From Clostridia bacterium (GTDB taxonomy: Bacteria; Bacillota; Clostridia; Oscillospirales; CAG-272): a stretch of 64,000 bases of DNA. This document shows, one piece after another, positions 6,719 to 15,906 of this stretch (position 1 is its first letter; each line of letters begins with the position of its first letter). The stretch is from positions 33,053 through 97,052 of the forward strand of contig JAFQDK010000029.1 in the NCBI GenBank assembly GCA_017399305.1. The letters run 5' to 3'. The notes below the pieces were generated by a model. The model did no database searches, had not been told where the DNA came from, and saw nothing but the letters and a program-made list of their open reading frames with translations. The translations under genes were made by a program, and so were the position numbers.

Positions 6719-9055
6719 ATGCCGGAAAAGATGCTATTTAATGACGACTGGCGATTTCACCGCGGAGAAATAGAAACAGAAATGCCACCATACAAGGGTG
6801 CGGCATATATGCAGGCAAAGACCGAAGAAATGCTGACAGGCCCTGCCGCATACGCATACAATGACCGCGTAAACGACTATCGTATATCAGCACTTTACAC
6901 AAGCGAAAAGTGGGAAACAGTTTCACTGCCCCACGACTATGTTATCCTGCAAGAACCAAACGAAAAATACAACTGCGGGCTTGGTTATTTCAAATATGAA
7001 AACGCATGGTACCGCAAACACTTTAAACTTGAAGAAGACGACCGCGACAAGCGACTTGCCATTTATTTTGAGGGAGTGGCAACTCACTGTGAGGTATTTT
7101 TGAACGGTGTTTCTGTCGGACGCAATTTCTGCGGCTACACATCATTTGAAATCGACATTACCGACTTTGTGAGATTTGACAAAGAAAATGTGCTTGCCGT
7201 GCATACCATAACCGACCGCCACGAATGCTGGTGGTATGAAGGCGGCGGAATCTGCCGCAACGTATGGCTGAAGAAAAGCGCACCTTTACACATCGCACTC
7301 TACGGTGTGTATGCACGGCCTGAGCATCTCGGAGGCACAAAATGGGCAGTACATTTTGAAACCGAGCTTGAAAACGGTGCACCCGTGGCGGCAGATGCAA
7401 ATGTACGCACCGCTCTTTATACGCCGAGCGGGGATATGGTTGCAGAGGTATGCACAGATGCAACCGTAAACAGCTTTGACAAAGCAACGGCAATTTCAGA
7501 AATAGAAATTGATTCGCCCATGCTGTGGGATATTGATGCTCCAAACCTCTACACAGTAGTGACCGAGGTACGCTGTGGCGAAACACTTTGCGACAGCGAA
7601 AGCGTGCGCACAGGCTTCCGCACATTCAAGGCTACAACCGAAGGCTTTTTCCTTAATGGCAAAAAGCAAATGATAAAGGGCGTAAATGTCCATGAAGATT
7701 TCGGACTAACCGGCAGAGCTATACCCGAAAACATTCACCGCTACAAGCTGAAGATGCTTAAGGAAATGGGGGCAAACGCATATCGCTGCAGCCACTATCC
7801 CCACGCGGAAGCGGTGATGAATGCACTGGATGAAGCAGGCTTTATCGTGATGAGCGAAACAAGACATTTTTCATCATCGGGCGAGGGACTTCGTCAGCTT
7901 GAAATGCTGATAAAGCGCGACAGAAATCACCCGTCTGTCTTCTTCTGGTCACTAGGCAACGAAGAGCCGCGCCACAGAAGCGAAGACGGCGTTAGAATGT
8001 TTCGCCGTATGCGCGCACTGACCGAAAAGCTTGACAGCACAAGAATTATTACGAGTGCAGTCTGCGCGCCGCCAGACAAAGCGCCGATAATGGCAGAACT
8101 TGACACTATCGGCATAAACTACAACCTTGAAATGTACGATGACGCACGCCGCCTTTACCCCGGCAAACCCATTATCGCAACTGAGTTTGCCGCAACCAGC
8201 ACAACACGCGGCTGGTACAGGGACGACTCACACGTGCGCGGCTATATGTCGGCATACGACAAGGACACAAATGAACTCTTCCGCTCACGCGAATACTCAT
8301 GGAAATATCTGAACTCATCCCCCGATATCCTCGGCGGCTATCAGTGGGACGGATTTGAGCACAGAGGCGAATGTCTGTGGCCGCGTCTCTGCTCACAGGC
8401 AGGCGCAATTGATCTGTTTTTGCGTAAAAAAGACGCGTTTTACCAGAATCTTTCGCACTGGTCAGAAAATCCGATGATACACATACTGCCTCACTGGAAC
8501 ATCACCGCAAAAGAGGGGGAGCCTGTTCGCGTTGTGGCATACACCAACTGCGAAGAAGCTGAGCTTTTCCTCGGCAAGATGAGCCTTGGCCGACAAAAGG
8601 TTGAAAAATTTGCAACTGTAGAATGGAATGTGCCTTATCTCAAAAAAACCGTCACCGTTATCGGCTACAACCAAGATAATGAAGTAGCACGCGACTCTGT
8701 TAAAGCAACCGGCGCGCCGGTGCGCCTTGCACTTGAAATTGACAATGACGGCATAGTGGCAAACGGTCGCGACATAGCGCTTGTGTCATGCTATGCACTT
8801 GATGCCGACGGCAACAAAGTTCCCGATGCATCGCCGAATGTATCATTCTCGACAAATTCACTTGGTGCGATAGTCGGCACAGGCTCTGACGTGTGCGACC
8901 ACGAAAGAGTTGACCTGCCGCATCGCCGTATGCGCGCCGGAGTTATAGCAGTCGCGGTCAAGGTTGGCAAAGAGGCTGGCACACTGCGTGTATATGCCGA
9001 GGCAAACGGACTTTGCGGCGATGTTATCGACATATCACTCGGAGAAGAAAAATGA
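6719..9055 (+). CDS. Glycoside hydrolase family 2 (beta-galactosidase/beta-glucuronidase-like)
   Basis: This 778-residue retaining exo-glycosidase has no signal peptide, so it is cytoplasmic. The ATG at 6719 is chosen because GGAGG lies 7 bp upstream. Domain order: jelly-roll sugar-binding domain (about 50-180; SLPHDY, GVATHCEVFLNG), an Ig-like domain (about 185-290), a TIM barrel (about 295-570; IKGVNVHEDFG, YRCSHYPH), and C-terminal beta domains of the DUF4982 type (about 590-778). The acid/base is Glu415 in WSLGNEE and the nucleophile is Glu489 in IIATEFAAT; both are intact. Substrate is unclear: beta-galactoside or beta-glucuronide. The permease gene overlaps its stop by 4 bp, and the divergent AraC gene is the likely regulator. 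Confidence 0.92.
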   Translation: MPEKMLFNDDWRFHRGEIETEMPPYKGAAYMQAKTEEMLTGPAAYAYNDRVNDYRISALYTSEKWETVSLPHDYVILQEPNEKYNCGLGYFKYENAWYRKHFKLEEDDRDKRLAIYFEGVATHCEVFLNGVSVGRNFCGYTSFEIDITDFVRFDKENVLAVHTITDRHECWWYEGGGICRNVWLKKSAPLHIALYGVYARPEHLGGTKWAVHFETELENGAPVAADANVRTALYTPSGDMVAEVCTDATVNSFDKATAISEIEIDSPMLWDIDAPNLYTVVTEVRCGETLCDSESVRTGFRTFKATTEGFFLNGKKQMIKGVNVHEDFGLTGRAIPENIHRYKLKMLKEMGANAYRCSHYPHAEAVMNALDEAGFIVMSETRHFSSSGEGLRQLEMLIKRDRNHPSVFFWSLGNEEPRHRSEDGVRMFRRMRALTEKLDSTRIITSAVCAPPDKAPIMAELDTIGINYNLEMYDDARRLYPGKPIIATEFAATSTTRGWYRDDSHVRGYMSAYDKDTNELFRSREYSWKYLNSSPDILGGYQWDGFEHRGECLWPRLCSQAGAIDLFLRKKDAFYQNLSHWSENPMIHILPHWNITAKEGEPVRVVAYTNCEEAELFLGKMSLGRQKVEKFATVEWNVPYLKKTVTVIGYNQDNEVARDSVKATGAPVRLALEIDNDGIVANGRDIALVSCYALDADGNKVPDASPNVSFSTNSLGAIVGTGSDVCDHERVDLPHRRMRAGVIAVAVKVGKEAGTLRVYAEANGLCGDVIDISLGEEK

Positions 9056-9924
9056 CAGGATACATCTTTGTTCTGCTATCAACACTTTGCGGCAGTGCCA
9101 AAGGCTTTGCAGGTAAAAAGAGTAGCAGCGACCTTGACACTTTTTCAAAAACGCTGTTTTTCGGTGCATTACGTACCCTGATGTGCGCAGTTATCGGTGC
9201 GGCTGTCTGCATTTTCAAAACAGACATTTCAACAATCAGCTCCCCTGCAATTCTGATATCGGTACTGTCGGGAATATCAATGAGCGTATTTCTGCTGACA
9301 TGGATAATGTCCGTACGGCGCGGCGCTTATGTACAGCTTGACGTTTGCTGTCAGACCGGCATAGTTATTCCTTGTATTTTGGCGGCACCGATTCTTGGCG
9401 AAAAGGTTACCGTGATGCAGTATGCCGCGTTTGCATTTTTGATTCCTGCAATCTCTCTGCTGAGTGACCGCGGCAAAAAAGCAACATCTAAAATGAAGCC
9501 TGGCGATATATTTTTGCTGTTCGCAGTATGGCTCTCATCAGGAGTGAACAGCCTGACCGTCAAGCTTTATTCAAGCTTCACCGATTGCGACACATCATTT
9601 TACAATCTTGTAACATTTTCTGTTGCCGCCATTGTTTTTGCATCTGCATATTTCATCATGCGGCGCGAAAAACCGACTCTGCCTAAAATTCACTACACCG
9701 TATATCTGCCGATGATGGCCATATGCCTTTATCTCAACATCTTTTTACAGGCTGTCGCGGCAAAGCACCTTGACTCGATGATTCTATTTCCGCTGCAGAC
9801 GGTGCTTGGACTGTTTTTCTCATACCTGATGGCAGTTTTCCTGTTTAAAGAAAAGCCCACCGCAAAAAATACAGTAGGCCTGTTTATTGCGACAGCGGCA
9901 ATTATTGCTATAAATATGCTGTAA
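9052..9924 (+). CDS. DMT/EamA-family membrane transporter
   Basis: This 290-residue protein has about ten hydrophobic helices in two repeated halves, as in drug/metabolite transporters of the EamA type (TLCGSAKGFAGKKSS at helix 1; LAAPILGEKVTVMQYAAFAF and YLMAVFLFKEKPTAKNTVG close the two halves). The ATG at 9052 overlaps the GH2 stop in an ATGA arrangement, so translation should be coupled and start codons further upstream are rejected. The coupling suggests transport of a sugar or a hydrolysis product linked to the GH2 enzyme; direction and substrate cannot be seen. Confidence 0.85.
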   Translation: MTGYIFVLLSTLCGSAKGFAGKKSSSDLDTFSKTLFFGALRTLMCAVIGAAVCIFKTDISTISSPAILISVLSGISMSVFLLTWIMSVRRGAYVQLDVCCQTGIVIPCILAAPILGEKVTVMQYAAFAFLIPAISLLSDRGKKATSKMKPGDIFLLFAVWLSSGVNSLTVKLYSSFTDCDTSFYNLVTFSVAAIVFASAYFIMRREKPTLPKIHYTVYLPMMAICLYLNIFLQAVAAKHLDSMILFPLQTVLGLFFSYLMAVFLFKEKPTAKNTVGLFIATAAIIAINML

Positions 9925-9932
9925 CATCTTTC

Positions 9933-9961
9933 TTGCTTTTATTTTCAGCCTGTAGTATAAT
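9933..9961 (+). promoter_or_regulatory. Promoter of trmB
   Basis: TTGCTT (9933-9938), a 17-bp spacer and TATAAT (9956-9961), 28 bp before the trmB start codon. Confidence 0.7.
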
Positions 9962-9988
9962 GTAGAAAAACCCCCGAAAGGATAATAT

Positions 9989-10639
9989 ATGAGAGCCAGA
10001 AAAAGAAAACACGGTGCTGAGCGTATCGAAGCCTGCGCCGAGGTACTTGTTACAGATAAAGCCGCTGTGCATGAAAATGCCCAGCTCCCATTTGATGATG
10101 TCCGCCCGCTTTGCCTTGAGATAGGTTGCGGCAAGGGCAAATTCTCCTGCGAAATGGCAGTGGCACACCCCGAAGCCAACTTTTATGCGATGGAAAAGGT
10201 GCAGGACGTTATGGTATGCGCAGTTGAAAAAGCCATGGCACACGAGGGCGGTCCGCGCGGCAATCTACGATTCATCATCGGTGACGCAAAAGAGCTGACC
10301 GAATGGTTTGCGCCAAAAACCTTTGACTGTATATTCTTAAACTTCAGCGACCCGTGGCCCAAGAAAGGCTATTACAAGCGCCGCCTTACCTACCGCGAGT
10401 TTCTTGAAATATACAAGACCTTGCTTAAAGACGACGGTATTCTTCGCCTGAAGACCGATAACGTAGGGCTTTTTGACTTTTCACTTGAGGAGTTTGAGGC
10501 GGCAGGCATGGAGGTTGTCAAGATCAGCCGTGATCTGCACGCATCCGAGTATAACGAAGGCAATATCATGACCGAGTATGAAACAAATTTCTCATCGCAG
10601 GGTATGCCGATAAACTTTGCCGAAGTAAAAGTTAAATAA
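9989..10639 (+). CDS. trmB: tRNA (guanine-N7-)-methyltransferase
   Basis: This 216-residue SAM-dependent enzyme methylates G46 in the variable loop of tRNAs. The Rossmann-fold SAM site is seen as LEIGCGKGKFSCEMA (about residues 41-55), and the family signature as LNFSDPWPKKGYYKRRL (about 115-131), where most homologues have NFPDPWPKK. The C-terminal FYETNFSSQG-like ending (EYETNFSSQGMPIN) is typical for family members of this length. It has its own promoter and a GAAAGGA ribosome binding site, and ends in a terminator shared with pyrR. Confidence 0.95.
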   Translation: MRARKRKHGAERIEACAEVLVTDKAAVHENAQLPFDDVRPLCLEIGCGKGKFSCEMAVAHPEANFYAMEKVQDVMVCAVEKAMAHEGGPRGNLRFIIGDAKELTEWFAPKTFDCIFLNFSDPWPKKGYYKRRLTYREFLEIYKTLLKDDGILRLKTDNVGLFDFSLEEFEAAGMEVVKISRDLHASEYNEGNIMTEYETNFSSQGMPINFAEVKVK

Positions 10640-10650
10640 TCTATACAAAA

Positions 10651-10678
10651 AAAGCTGTGAAGATCTCACAGCTTTTTT
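10651..10678. terminator. Bidirectional terminator between trmB and pyrR
   Basis: AAAAGCTGTGA and TCACAGCTTTT arms around GATC, with A- and T-runs on both sides, between convergent genes. Confidence 0.85.
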
Positions 10679-11216
10679 ATTCTTTAATTGTAACTATGTC
10701 TTCCCCGTCAACCTCGACAAGATGCACGGACACAAGCTCAGTGTGACGTGTGGGAACATTTTTGCCTACATAGTCGGGACGGAAAGGAAGCTCGCGCAAG
10801 CCTCTGTCAACCAGCACCGCAAGCTGAACTGTGCGCGGTCTGCCATGGTGAAACAACGCTTCAAGCGCGGCACGAACAGTGCGCCCGGTGAAAATAACAT
10901 CATCAACAAGCACAACATCGCGACCTGTTATATCAAAATCTATGGTCGCGGCATTGATAACCGGCTGGTCGCCATGCTCAACATCGTCACGGTAAAAAGT
11001 GATATCAAGCTCACCGACAGGTACGCTCTTTTGCTCAATCTCGCCTATCCTTGCGGCAATACGCTCAGCCAGCGGAACGCCGCGGCTGCGTACACCGATG
11101 AGTGCAATATTATCTACACTTCCGCCACGCTCAAGTATCTCATGCGCAATTCGCGTGAGTGAGCGCCCTATGGCGGCGGCATCCATAATGGTTGCCTTGA
11201 TTTGTTTTTCACTCAT
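10677..11216 (-). CDS. pyrR: Bifunctional pyrimidine operon attenuator / uracil phosphoribosyltransferase
   Basis: This 179-residue protein of the PyrR family binds pyr mRNA in response to UMP/UTP and also converts uracil plus PRPP to UMP. The PRPP loop is clear ([20 protein letters not shown], about residues 95-114), as are the hood residues [12 protein letters not shown] and the DITFYRDD stretch. The start is taken as the ATG at 11216, 2 nt after the pgsA stop. There is no separate ribosome binding site, so translation is probably coupled to pgsA. The pyr biosynthesis genes that PyrR normally regulates are not in this window, and no PyrR-binding leader was seen here. Confidence 0.93.
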   Translation of the reverse strand: MSEKQIKATIMDAAAIGRSLTRIAHEILERGGSVDNIALIGVRSRGVPLAERIAARIGEIEQKSVPVGELDITFYRDDVEHGDQPVINAATIDFDITGRDVVLVDDVIFTGRTVRAALEALFHHGRPRTVQLAVLVDRGLRELPFRPDYVGKNVPTRHTELVSVHLVEVDGEDIVTIKE

Positions 11217-11217
11217 A

Positions 11218-11811
11218 TTATTTGGTAGGGTCAATAAATTCCCAATAGCTCTTTATGTAGTCAACACCAGAAACCAAAGTCATAACAGCCATTGCAATCA
11301 TAGAAACATAGCTGAGAACAGGAACAGTGTAAAAATCAATAAACTTTGCCGCAATGTCCATGATAACAGGCTCAAGCAGAATTACAACAACAGCAACAAT
11401 CTGTGTAACTGTCTTTATCTTGCCAATCATCTTTGCCGCAATTACCTTGCCCGATGCGCCAGAAACTACAAGACGCATGGATGTAACTGCCAGCTCACGG
11501 AAAATAACGATAAACGCACACCAGATAAATACGGGGCGAAGACCATCAAAACGGTAAAGAATGCCGAGAAGCGCGCCAAATACAAGCAGTTTGTCTGCAA
11601 GAGGATCCATAAATTTGCCAAAGTTAGTAATGAGATTGTATTTGCGTGCAATGTTGCCGTCAAGCGCGTCGGTTATTGAAGCAATACCGAAGATTGCCGC
11701 CGAGCAAAGGCATGCAACATACATATTCTTAGGAATGATAAGCACTGCCAGAAATACAGGCACAAGCACACATCTGAGAAGCGTAAGCTTATTGGGAAGA
11801 TTAAGTTTCAT
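11218..11811 (-). CDS. pgsA: CDP-diacylglycerol-glycerol-3-phosphate 3-phosphatidyltransferase
   Basis: This 197-residue inner-membrane enzyme makes phosphatidylglycerol phosphate from CDP-diacylglycerol and glycerol-3-phosphate, the committed step to PG and cardiolipin. The CDP-alcohol phosphotransferase motif DGx2ARx8Gx3Dx3D is complete: DGNIAR, then G, D and D in [12 protein letters not shown]. Several hydrophobic helices flank it. AAGGAG lies 6 bp before the ATG. In many Firmicutes pgsA stands with rimO, cinA and recA; here rimO and recA are nearby but cinA is absent from the block. Confidence 0.95.
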   Translation of the reverse strand: MKLNLPNKLTLLRCVLVPVFLAVLIIPKNMYVACLCSAAIFGIASITDALDGNIARKYNLITNFGKFMDPLADKLLVFGALLGILYRFDGLRPVFIWCAFIVIFRELAVTSMRLVVSGASGKVIAAKMIGKIKTVTQIVAVVVILLEPVIMDIAAKFIDFYTVPVLSYVSMIAMAVMTLVSGVDYIKSYWEFIDPTK

Positions 11812-11879
11812 AGTTGTTCTCCTTATCAGTTACATTTGTAATATATAAGTATAATACATTTTACTTTACATTTCCCCAC

Positions 11880-11990
11880 AAGATCCTTCACTTCGCTACG
11901 CTACGTTCAAGGATGACAAGCGGTGGGTGGTTCAATGCCTATAAGCCCAAACCCGCCCATGTCATTCTGGAGCGCAGCGAATAATCTCGG
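11880..11990. repeat. Dispersed palindromic repeat element, copy 2 (rearranged)
   Basis: The pgsA-rimO gap contains pieces of the same element as 6583-6697: AGATCCTTCACTTCGCTACG...CAAGGATGAC at about 11881-11917, and AAACCCGCCC-ATGTCATTCTGGAG...ATCTCGG at about 11949-11990. The arms are in a different order and have diverged. Confidence 0.65.
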
Positions 11991-12009
11991 GAGGAGATGT
12001 TTGAAATAT

Positions 12010-13338
12010 TTACAAAGTTTTTATCATTTCACCGAACAAATCGTAGTCCATTGCCTCAGTAATCTCTACTTCAACAAATCGACCTGCGCGTATCTTCTTC
12101 GGTGCGGTAAAATATATCTTACCGTCAACATCGGGGGCATCCGCACGGCTACGGCCAAAGTGCACGCCTGCCGCACCGTCAAAGCCCTCGCAAAGAACTT
12201 CAATTTTCTTTCCAACCTGATTTGCAAGCTTTTTCTCAGAAACTGCAAGCTGAACATTCATCAGTATATCGTATCTGTCCTGCTTTACCTGCTCGTCAAT
12301 CTGGTCATCAAAATCTGCCGCGGCAGTTCCCTCCTCCGAAGAGTAGGTAAACGCGCCAAAGCGGTCAAACTGAACTTCTTTTACAAACTCGCACAGCTCC
12401 TCAAAATCCTCCTCGGTTTCACCTGGGAAGCCAACGATAGCAGTTGAGCGAAGCGTTACATCGGGAATTTCGCGACGAAGTCTTTCAATAGCACTGCGAA
12501 TAGTTGCGCCGTCACCGTGACGGTTCATTCGCTCAAGCACTTTATCACTTATGTGCTGAACGGGGATATCGGCATATTTGCATACGCGCGGATTGTCGCG
12601 CATTTCTGCGATAAGCTCATCCGTAATCTTGTCGGGATAGAGATAAAGCAGACGAATCCACGGAATTTTTGTCTCGGCGCATATTCTCTGAATAAGCTCA
12701 TGCAGCTTATATTCGCCGTAAATGTCAAGACCGTAGCGCGATGTATCCTGTGCAATGAGGTTAAGCTCCTTTACGCCGAGCGCTTCAAGGTCCTTTGCCT
12801 CTGAAACGATATCCTCCATAGTGCGCGAGCGCATGCCGCCGCGGATAAGAGGAATGGCACAGTAGGTACAACGGTTGTCGCATCCCTCTGCTACTTTGAG
12901 ATATGCAGTGTATTCGGGAGTGGTGAGCACTCGCTCGCCGCCAAGCGGTGATTTTTCTTTATCCTCAAACGAGGTGTACTTCTCGCCCTTTGCAACAGCG
13001 GCCACCGCCTCTGCAATCTTGTGGTATGAGCCTGTGCCAAGCACAGCGTCAACCTCGGGCATCTCCTCAAGAATCTGCTCACGGTATCTTTCAGCAAGAC
13101 ATCCCGTTGCAATTATTCCTTTAAGTGAACGGTTTTTCTTTAGCCATGCAACGTCGAGGATGTTTTCAATTGCCTCCTCCTTTGCGCTTTGTATAAAGCC
13201 GCAAGTGTTGACAACAATGATATCCGCAACTGTTTCATCCGGAGTTATCTCATATCCGGCATCAGCTAAGATCTTTAACATTACCTCGGTGTCCACAAGG
13301 TTTTTGGAACATCCGAGCGAAACAAATCCTATTTTCAT
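12010..13338 (-). CDS. rimO: Ribosomal protein S12 methylthiotransferase
   Basis: This 442-residue radical-SAM enzyme adds a methylthio group to a conserved aspartate of ribosomal protein S12. It has the N-terminal UPF0004 domain (VSLGCSKNLVDTE at residues about 5-17; further Cys in VVNTCGF and ATGCLAE) that holds one Fe-S cluster. The radical-SAM CxxxCxxC motif follows (GCDNRCTYCAIP, about 150-161), then a C-terminal TRAM domain (about 375-440; VGKKIEVLCEGFD, GRSRADAPDVDGKIYF). The SLGCSKNLVD signature separates RimO from MiaB/MtaB. The ATG at 13338 is preferred over one six codons upstream, since AGGA lies 8 bp before it. Confidence 0.95.
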   Translation of the reverse strand: MKIGFVSLGCSKNLVDTEVMLKILADAGYEITPDETVADIIVVNTCGFIQSAKEEAIENILDVAWLKKNRSLKGIIATGCLAERYREQILEEMPEVDAVLGTGSYHKIAEAVAAVAKGEKYTSFEDKEKSPLGGERVLTTPEYTAYLKVAEGCDNRCTYCAIPLIRGGMRSRTMEDIVSEAKDLEALGVKELNLIAQDTSRYGLDIYGEYKLHELIQRICAETKIPWIRLLYLYPDKITDELIAEMRDNPRVCKYADIPVQHISDKVLERMNRHGDGATIRSAIERLRREIPDVTLRSTAIVGFPGETEEDFEELCEFVKEVQFDRFGAFTYSSEEGTAAADFDDQIDEQVKQDRYDILMNVQLAVSEKKLANQVGKKIEVLCEGFDGAAGVHFGRSRADAPDVDGKIYFTAPKKIRAGRFVEVEITEAMDYDLFGEMIKTL

Positions 13339-13389
13339 ATAAAAAATCCTATGCAATGAAGTCCCTCTTGCCTAAATGGGGCTTATTTA

Positions 13390-13974
13390 TCAATACCCCT
13401 GTTTATACAGGGCTTTTTTCATTTCTTCGGCTTCTTCAAAGTTTTCTGGCTTTGTTTTGCCAAATTTCTTTATCAGAAAACTTTGCTTTGCAACTCTAAA
13501 CTCCTCATCGGTGTAACTCTCATCAAGCACCGATAAAATTTTGTCTCCGCTATAACCTTTAGCAAGTAACATCGGCAACAGTTTTCGCCTGCCGATATAC
13601 CTTTTTCCAACAAGATCCTTTAAGTAGCTTTTAATCTGCCACTCCTCGTCAATGTAGCCGCAATCTGCCGCGTAATCAGCCGCATTTTTTGCACATTGAT
13701 GTGGAAAACCTTTACGTCTGAGTTTTTCATAAAGCTTTTTCTTTGAACACTGCCCCGAAGCAATGATACGAATTGCGGCACGCTTTGCCGCATAGAATCT
13801 GGAGTTTTCGGAAAGCTTGTCAAAATCATCAGCCGTGATAACACCTTTGACAATACCGCTTTCCAAAAAATCATCAGCCGAAATATCAAACGTGTTTTTT
13901 TCACCGTCTATATTGACACTGAGCCTTACTCCGTCACCTGAGTCACAGGCTCGGATACTTGTAACCTTAATCAC
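13390..13974 (-). CDS. recX: RecX regulatory protein
   Basis: This 194-residue protein modulates RecA filaments, usually by inhibiting RecA. The N-terminal third is variable. The three-helix RecX repeats occupy about 60-185 ([20 protein letters not shown], then [20 protein letters not shown] and ADRGIGRRKL-like [16 protein letters not shown]). It starts with GTG at 13974, overlapping the recA stop in a GTGA arrangement, so it is translated from the recA message and only as recA is translated. Family length and gene order are typical. Confidence 0.9.
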   Translation of the reverse strand: MIKVTSIRACDSGDGVRLSVNIDGEKNTFDISADDFLESGIVKGVITADDFDKLSENSRFYAAKRAAIRIIASGQCSKKKLYEKLRRKGFPHQCAKNAADYAADCGYIDEEWQIKSYLKDLVGKRYIGRRKLLPMLLAKGYSGDKILSVLDESYTDEEFRVAKQSFLIKKFGKTKPENFEEAEEMKKALYKQGY

Positions 13975-15077
13975 TCGTCAAGCTCAAACTCTCTGACATC
14001 AAAGTCATCTTCAAGCTCAAATGAGTTTTCAATTTCCTCATCAAGCAATTCGGGACTTGCCGCAGCACGCACCTTTGCTTCAATTTCTGCGGCAATTTCG
14101 GGATGAGTTTCAAGGAACTTACGTGTATTGTCCTTACCTTGACCGATTCTATCCTCACCGTATGAGAACCATGAGCCGCTCTTTTTAATTATGCCAAGCA
14201 TTTCGCCGATATCAACAAGCTCGCTTATCTTGGAAATACCATTGCCGAAGAGAATATCAAATTCTGCACAGCGGAAAGGAGGTGCAACCTTATTTTTAAC
14301 AACCTTACATTTTACATGGTTGCCGTAAACCTCGCCGCCGGACTGCTTGAGTGCCTCTTTTTTACGCACATCAATACGTACAGAAGCATAATACTTAAGC
14401 GCATTACCGCCGCTTGTTACCTCGGGATTGCCGTAAACAATGCCAACCTTGTCACGGAGCTGGTTGATAAATACAACGATACAGTTATTCTTTGCAACAA
14501 CGCCCGAAAGCTTTCTCATTGCCTGCGACATAAGACGTGCCTGCAGACCTACATGGGATGCACCCATGTCACCGTCAATTTCCTGACGCGGAACGAGCGC
14601 CGCAACAGAGTCGATAACGATAATATCAATAGCGCCGGAACGCGCAAGTGCCTCAGCGATTGAAAGCGCATCTTCACCGCAGTCGGGCTGTGAAACGAGA
14701 AGATCATTGATATTTACGCCAAGCTTTTTTGCATATCTTGGGTCAAGCGCGTGCTCAGCGTCGATAAACGCCGCTTCGCCGCCTGCCTTCTGTGCCTCGG
14801 CAATGATATGTAATGCAACGGTTGTCTTACCTGAAGATTCAGGACCGTATATTTCAACAATTCTTCCACGCGGAACTCCGCCGACACCGAGTGCAAGGTC
14901 AAGTGAAATAGAACCTGTGGAGATGGCATCAACCTTTTCGTCAAGTCCCTCTCCAAGCTTCATAATTGCACCTTTGCCAAAATCCTTTTCAATCTGAGAA
15001 AGCGCAGTACCAAGCGCCTTTTTCTTATCAGTTGCAAGATCCTCGCCTACTGCTTTTGTTGTTTTCTTAGTTGCCAT
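13971..15077 (-). CDS. recA: Recombinase RecA
   Basis: This 368-residue ATPase forms filaments on single-stranded DNA for homologous recombination and triggers LexA self-cleavage. Walker A is GPESSGKT (about residues 78-85), Walker B is [11 protein letters not shown], the L1 region is near [12 protein letters not shown], and the L2-flanking signature is NQLRDKVGI; all are intact. The acidic C-terminal tail ([15 protein letters not shown]) is typical. A GAAAGGA ribosome binding site precedes the ATG. I do not see a clear Gram-positive SOS box (GAAC-N4-GTTC) in the 200 bp upstream. Confidence 0.98.
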   Translation of the reverse strand: MATKKTTKAVGEDLATDKKKALGTALSQIEKDFGKGAIMKLGEGLDEKVDAISTGSISLDLALGVGGVPRGRIVEIYGPESSGKTTVALHIIAEAQKAGGEAAFIDAEHALDPRYAKKLGVNINDLLVSQPDCGEDALSIAEALARSGAIDIIVIDSVAALVPRQEIDGDMGASHVGLQARLMSQAMRKLSGVVAKNNCIVVFINQLRDKVGIVYGNPEVTSGGNALKYYASVRIDVRKKEALKQSGGEVYGNHVKCKVVKNKVAPPFRCAEFDILFGNGISKISELVDIGEMLGIIKKSGSWFSYGEDRIGQGKDNTRKFLETHPEIAAEIEAKVRAAASPELLDEEIENSFELEDDFDVREFELDE

Positions 15078-15246
15078 AATGGTAAAATCCTTTCAAAATA
15101 TAGATTTTCCCCCAAATGTTCATGACTGCGCATAGCACAGTCGGTTGCGGCGGAACCTTTGCTCATTTACAATAAGCAGTCGGAGCCGCAATTTTCCCCT
15201 AAATATATCAGTAAATAACTTTGTTTAAACTCCCCACAAACCTGTA

Positions 15247-15269
15247 GGGGACGGAGTCCTCGACGTCCC
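15247..15269. repeat. Short dispersed-type hairpin repeat
   Basis: GGGACG and CGTCCC arms with the interposed GAGTCCTCGA form a hairpin after the GTAGGGG start. The style matches intergenic repeats elsewhere in the window. No T-run follows on either strand, so it is not a classical terminator. The rest of 15078-15279 holds no gene I can see. Confidence 0.45.
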
Positions 15270-15279
15270 TTATTATTTT

Positions 15280-15906
15280 TTAATATGTCGGGCTATCGAG
15301 TCTGTAAATATAGCTAGGGACCTTTTTTCCCTCGGCATTTGTAGTCTCAGGTGAGTCTTCATCAACATAACGCACAAGTATCATTTCAAGATCAACGCTT
15401 ACACCGTCAGCAGTAGTTGCAATACTGAAAGTCACGCGGTCACCTTTATTTTTGATTATCTCAATTGAGTTATAATCATAAATTCTTTCGGGCAGTTCAT
15501 ACACATCGACATTGACAGCCTGCATAAGACCAAGCTCGCCCTCACTGTATTTAGGTGCTTCAACAGCAGTGTCGGTTGAGATACCTTCAAAAGCCGAGAG
15601 ATAAAGTATCTCGGCATATTCTTTGGTGAACACTTTTTCGGTTGCTTCCTTTATATCCGCCACCGAGAAAAGACCGTATTCTTCGCAATCGCAATAATAA
15701 TAACCGCCGAAAGCGCCTACATCCGAGCCATCCCCGTTTATTTCAAAGCCCTTGCCGAAATAAATCTCGTTAAGCGGCTTTGATGCATCAATCAATGCAG
15801 GAAGCTCTGCCTTTATATCATCAACGGTGAACTCAGGTGCGCCGCACGATGAAAATACAAATACAAGACAAAGAATGAGTATCGCGCCTAAAAGCTTTTT
15901 ACTCAT
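15280..15906 (-). CDS. Lipoprotein of unknown function, cotranscribed with gyrA
   Basis: The 208-residue precursor has a lipoprotein signal ([21 protein letters not shown]; lipobox FSSC, Cys21). The mature part is acidic and mixed alpha/beta with a YYYCDCEEYG stretch near residue 70, and I recognise no family. Its ATG overlaps the gyrA stop by 8 bp (ATGAGTAA) and its GAGGTGG ribosome binding site lies inside the end of gyrA, so it must be translated from the gyrA message. Location downstream of gyrA is not a conserved arrangement known to me. Confidence 0.8.
   Translation of the reverse strand: MSKKLLGAILILCLVFVFSSCGAPEFTVDDIKAELPALIDASKPLNEIYFGKGFEINGDGSDVGAFGGYYYCDCEEYGLFSVADIKEATEKVFTKEYAEILYLSAFEGISTDTAVEAPKYSEGELGLMQAVNVDVYELPERIYDYNSIEIIKNKGDRVTFSIATTADGVSVDLEMILVRYVDEDSPETTNAEGKKVPSYIYRLDSPTY

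Noticed and set aside
15100-15240. LexA/SOS box before recA
   Set aside because: I looked for GAAC-N4-GTTC-type sequence and saw none with both half-sites.
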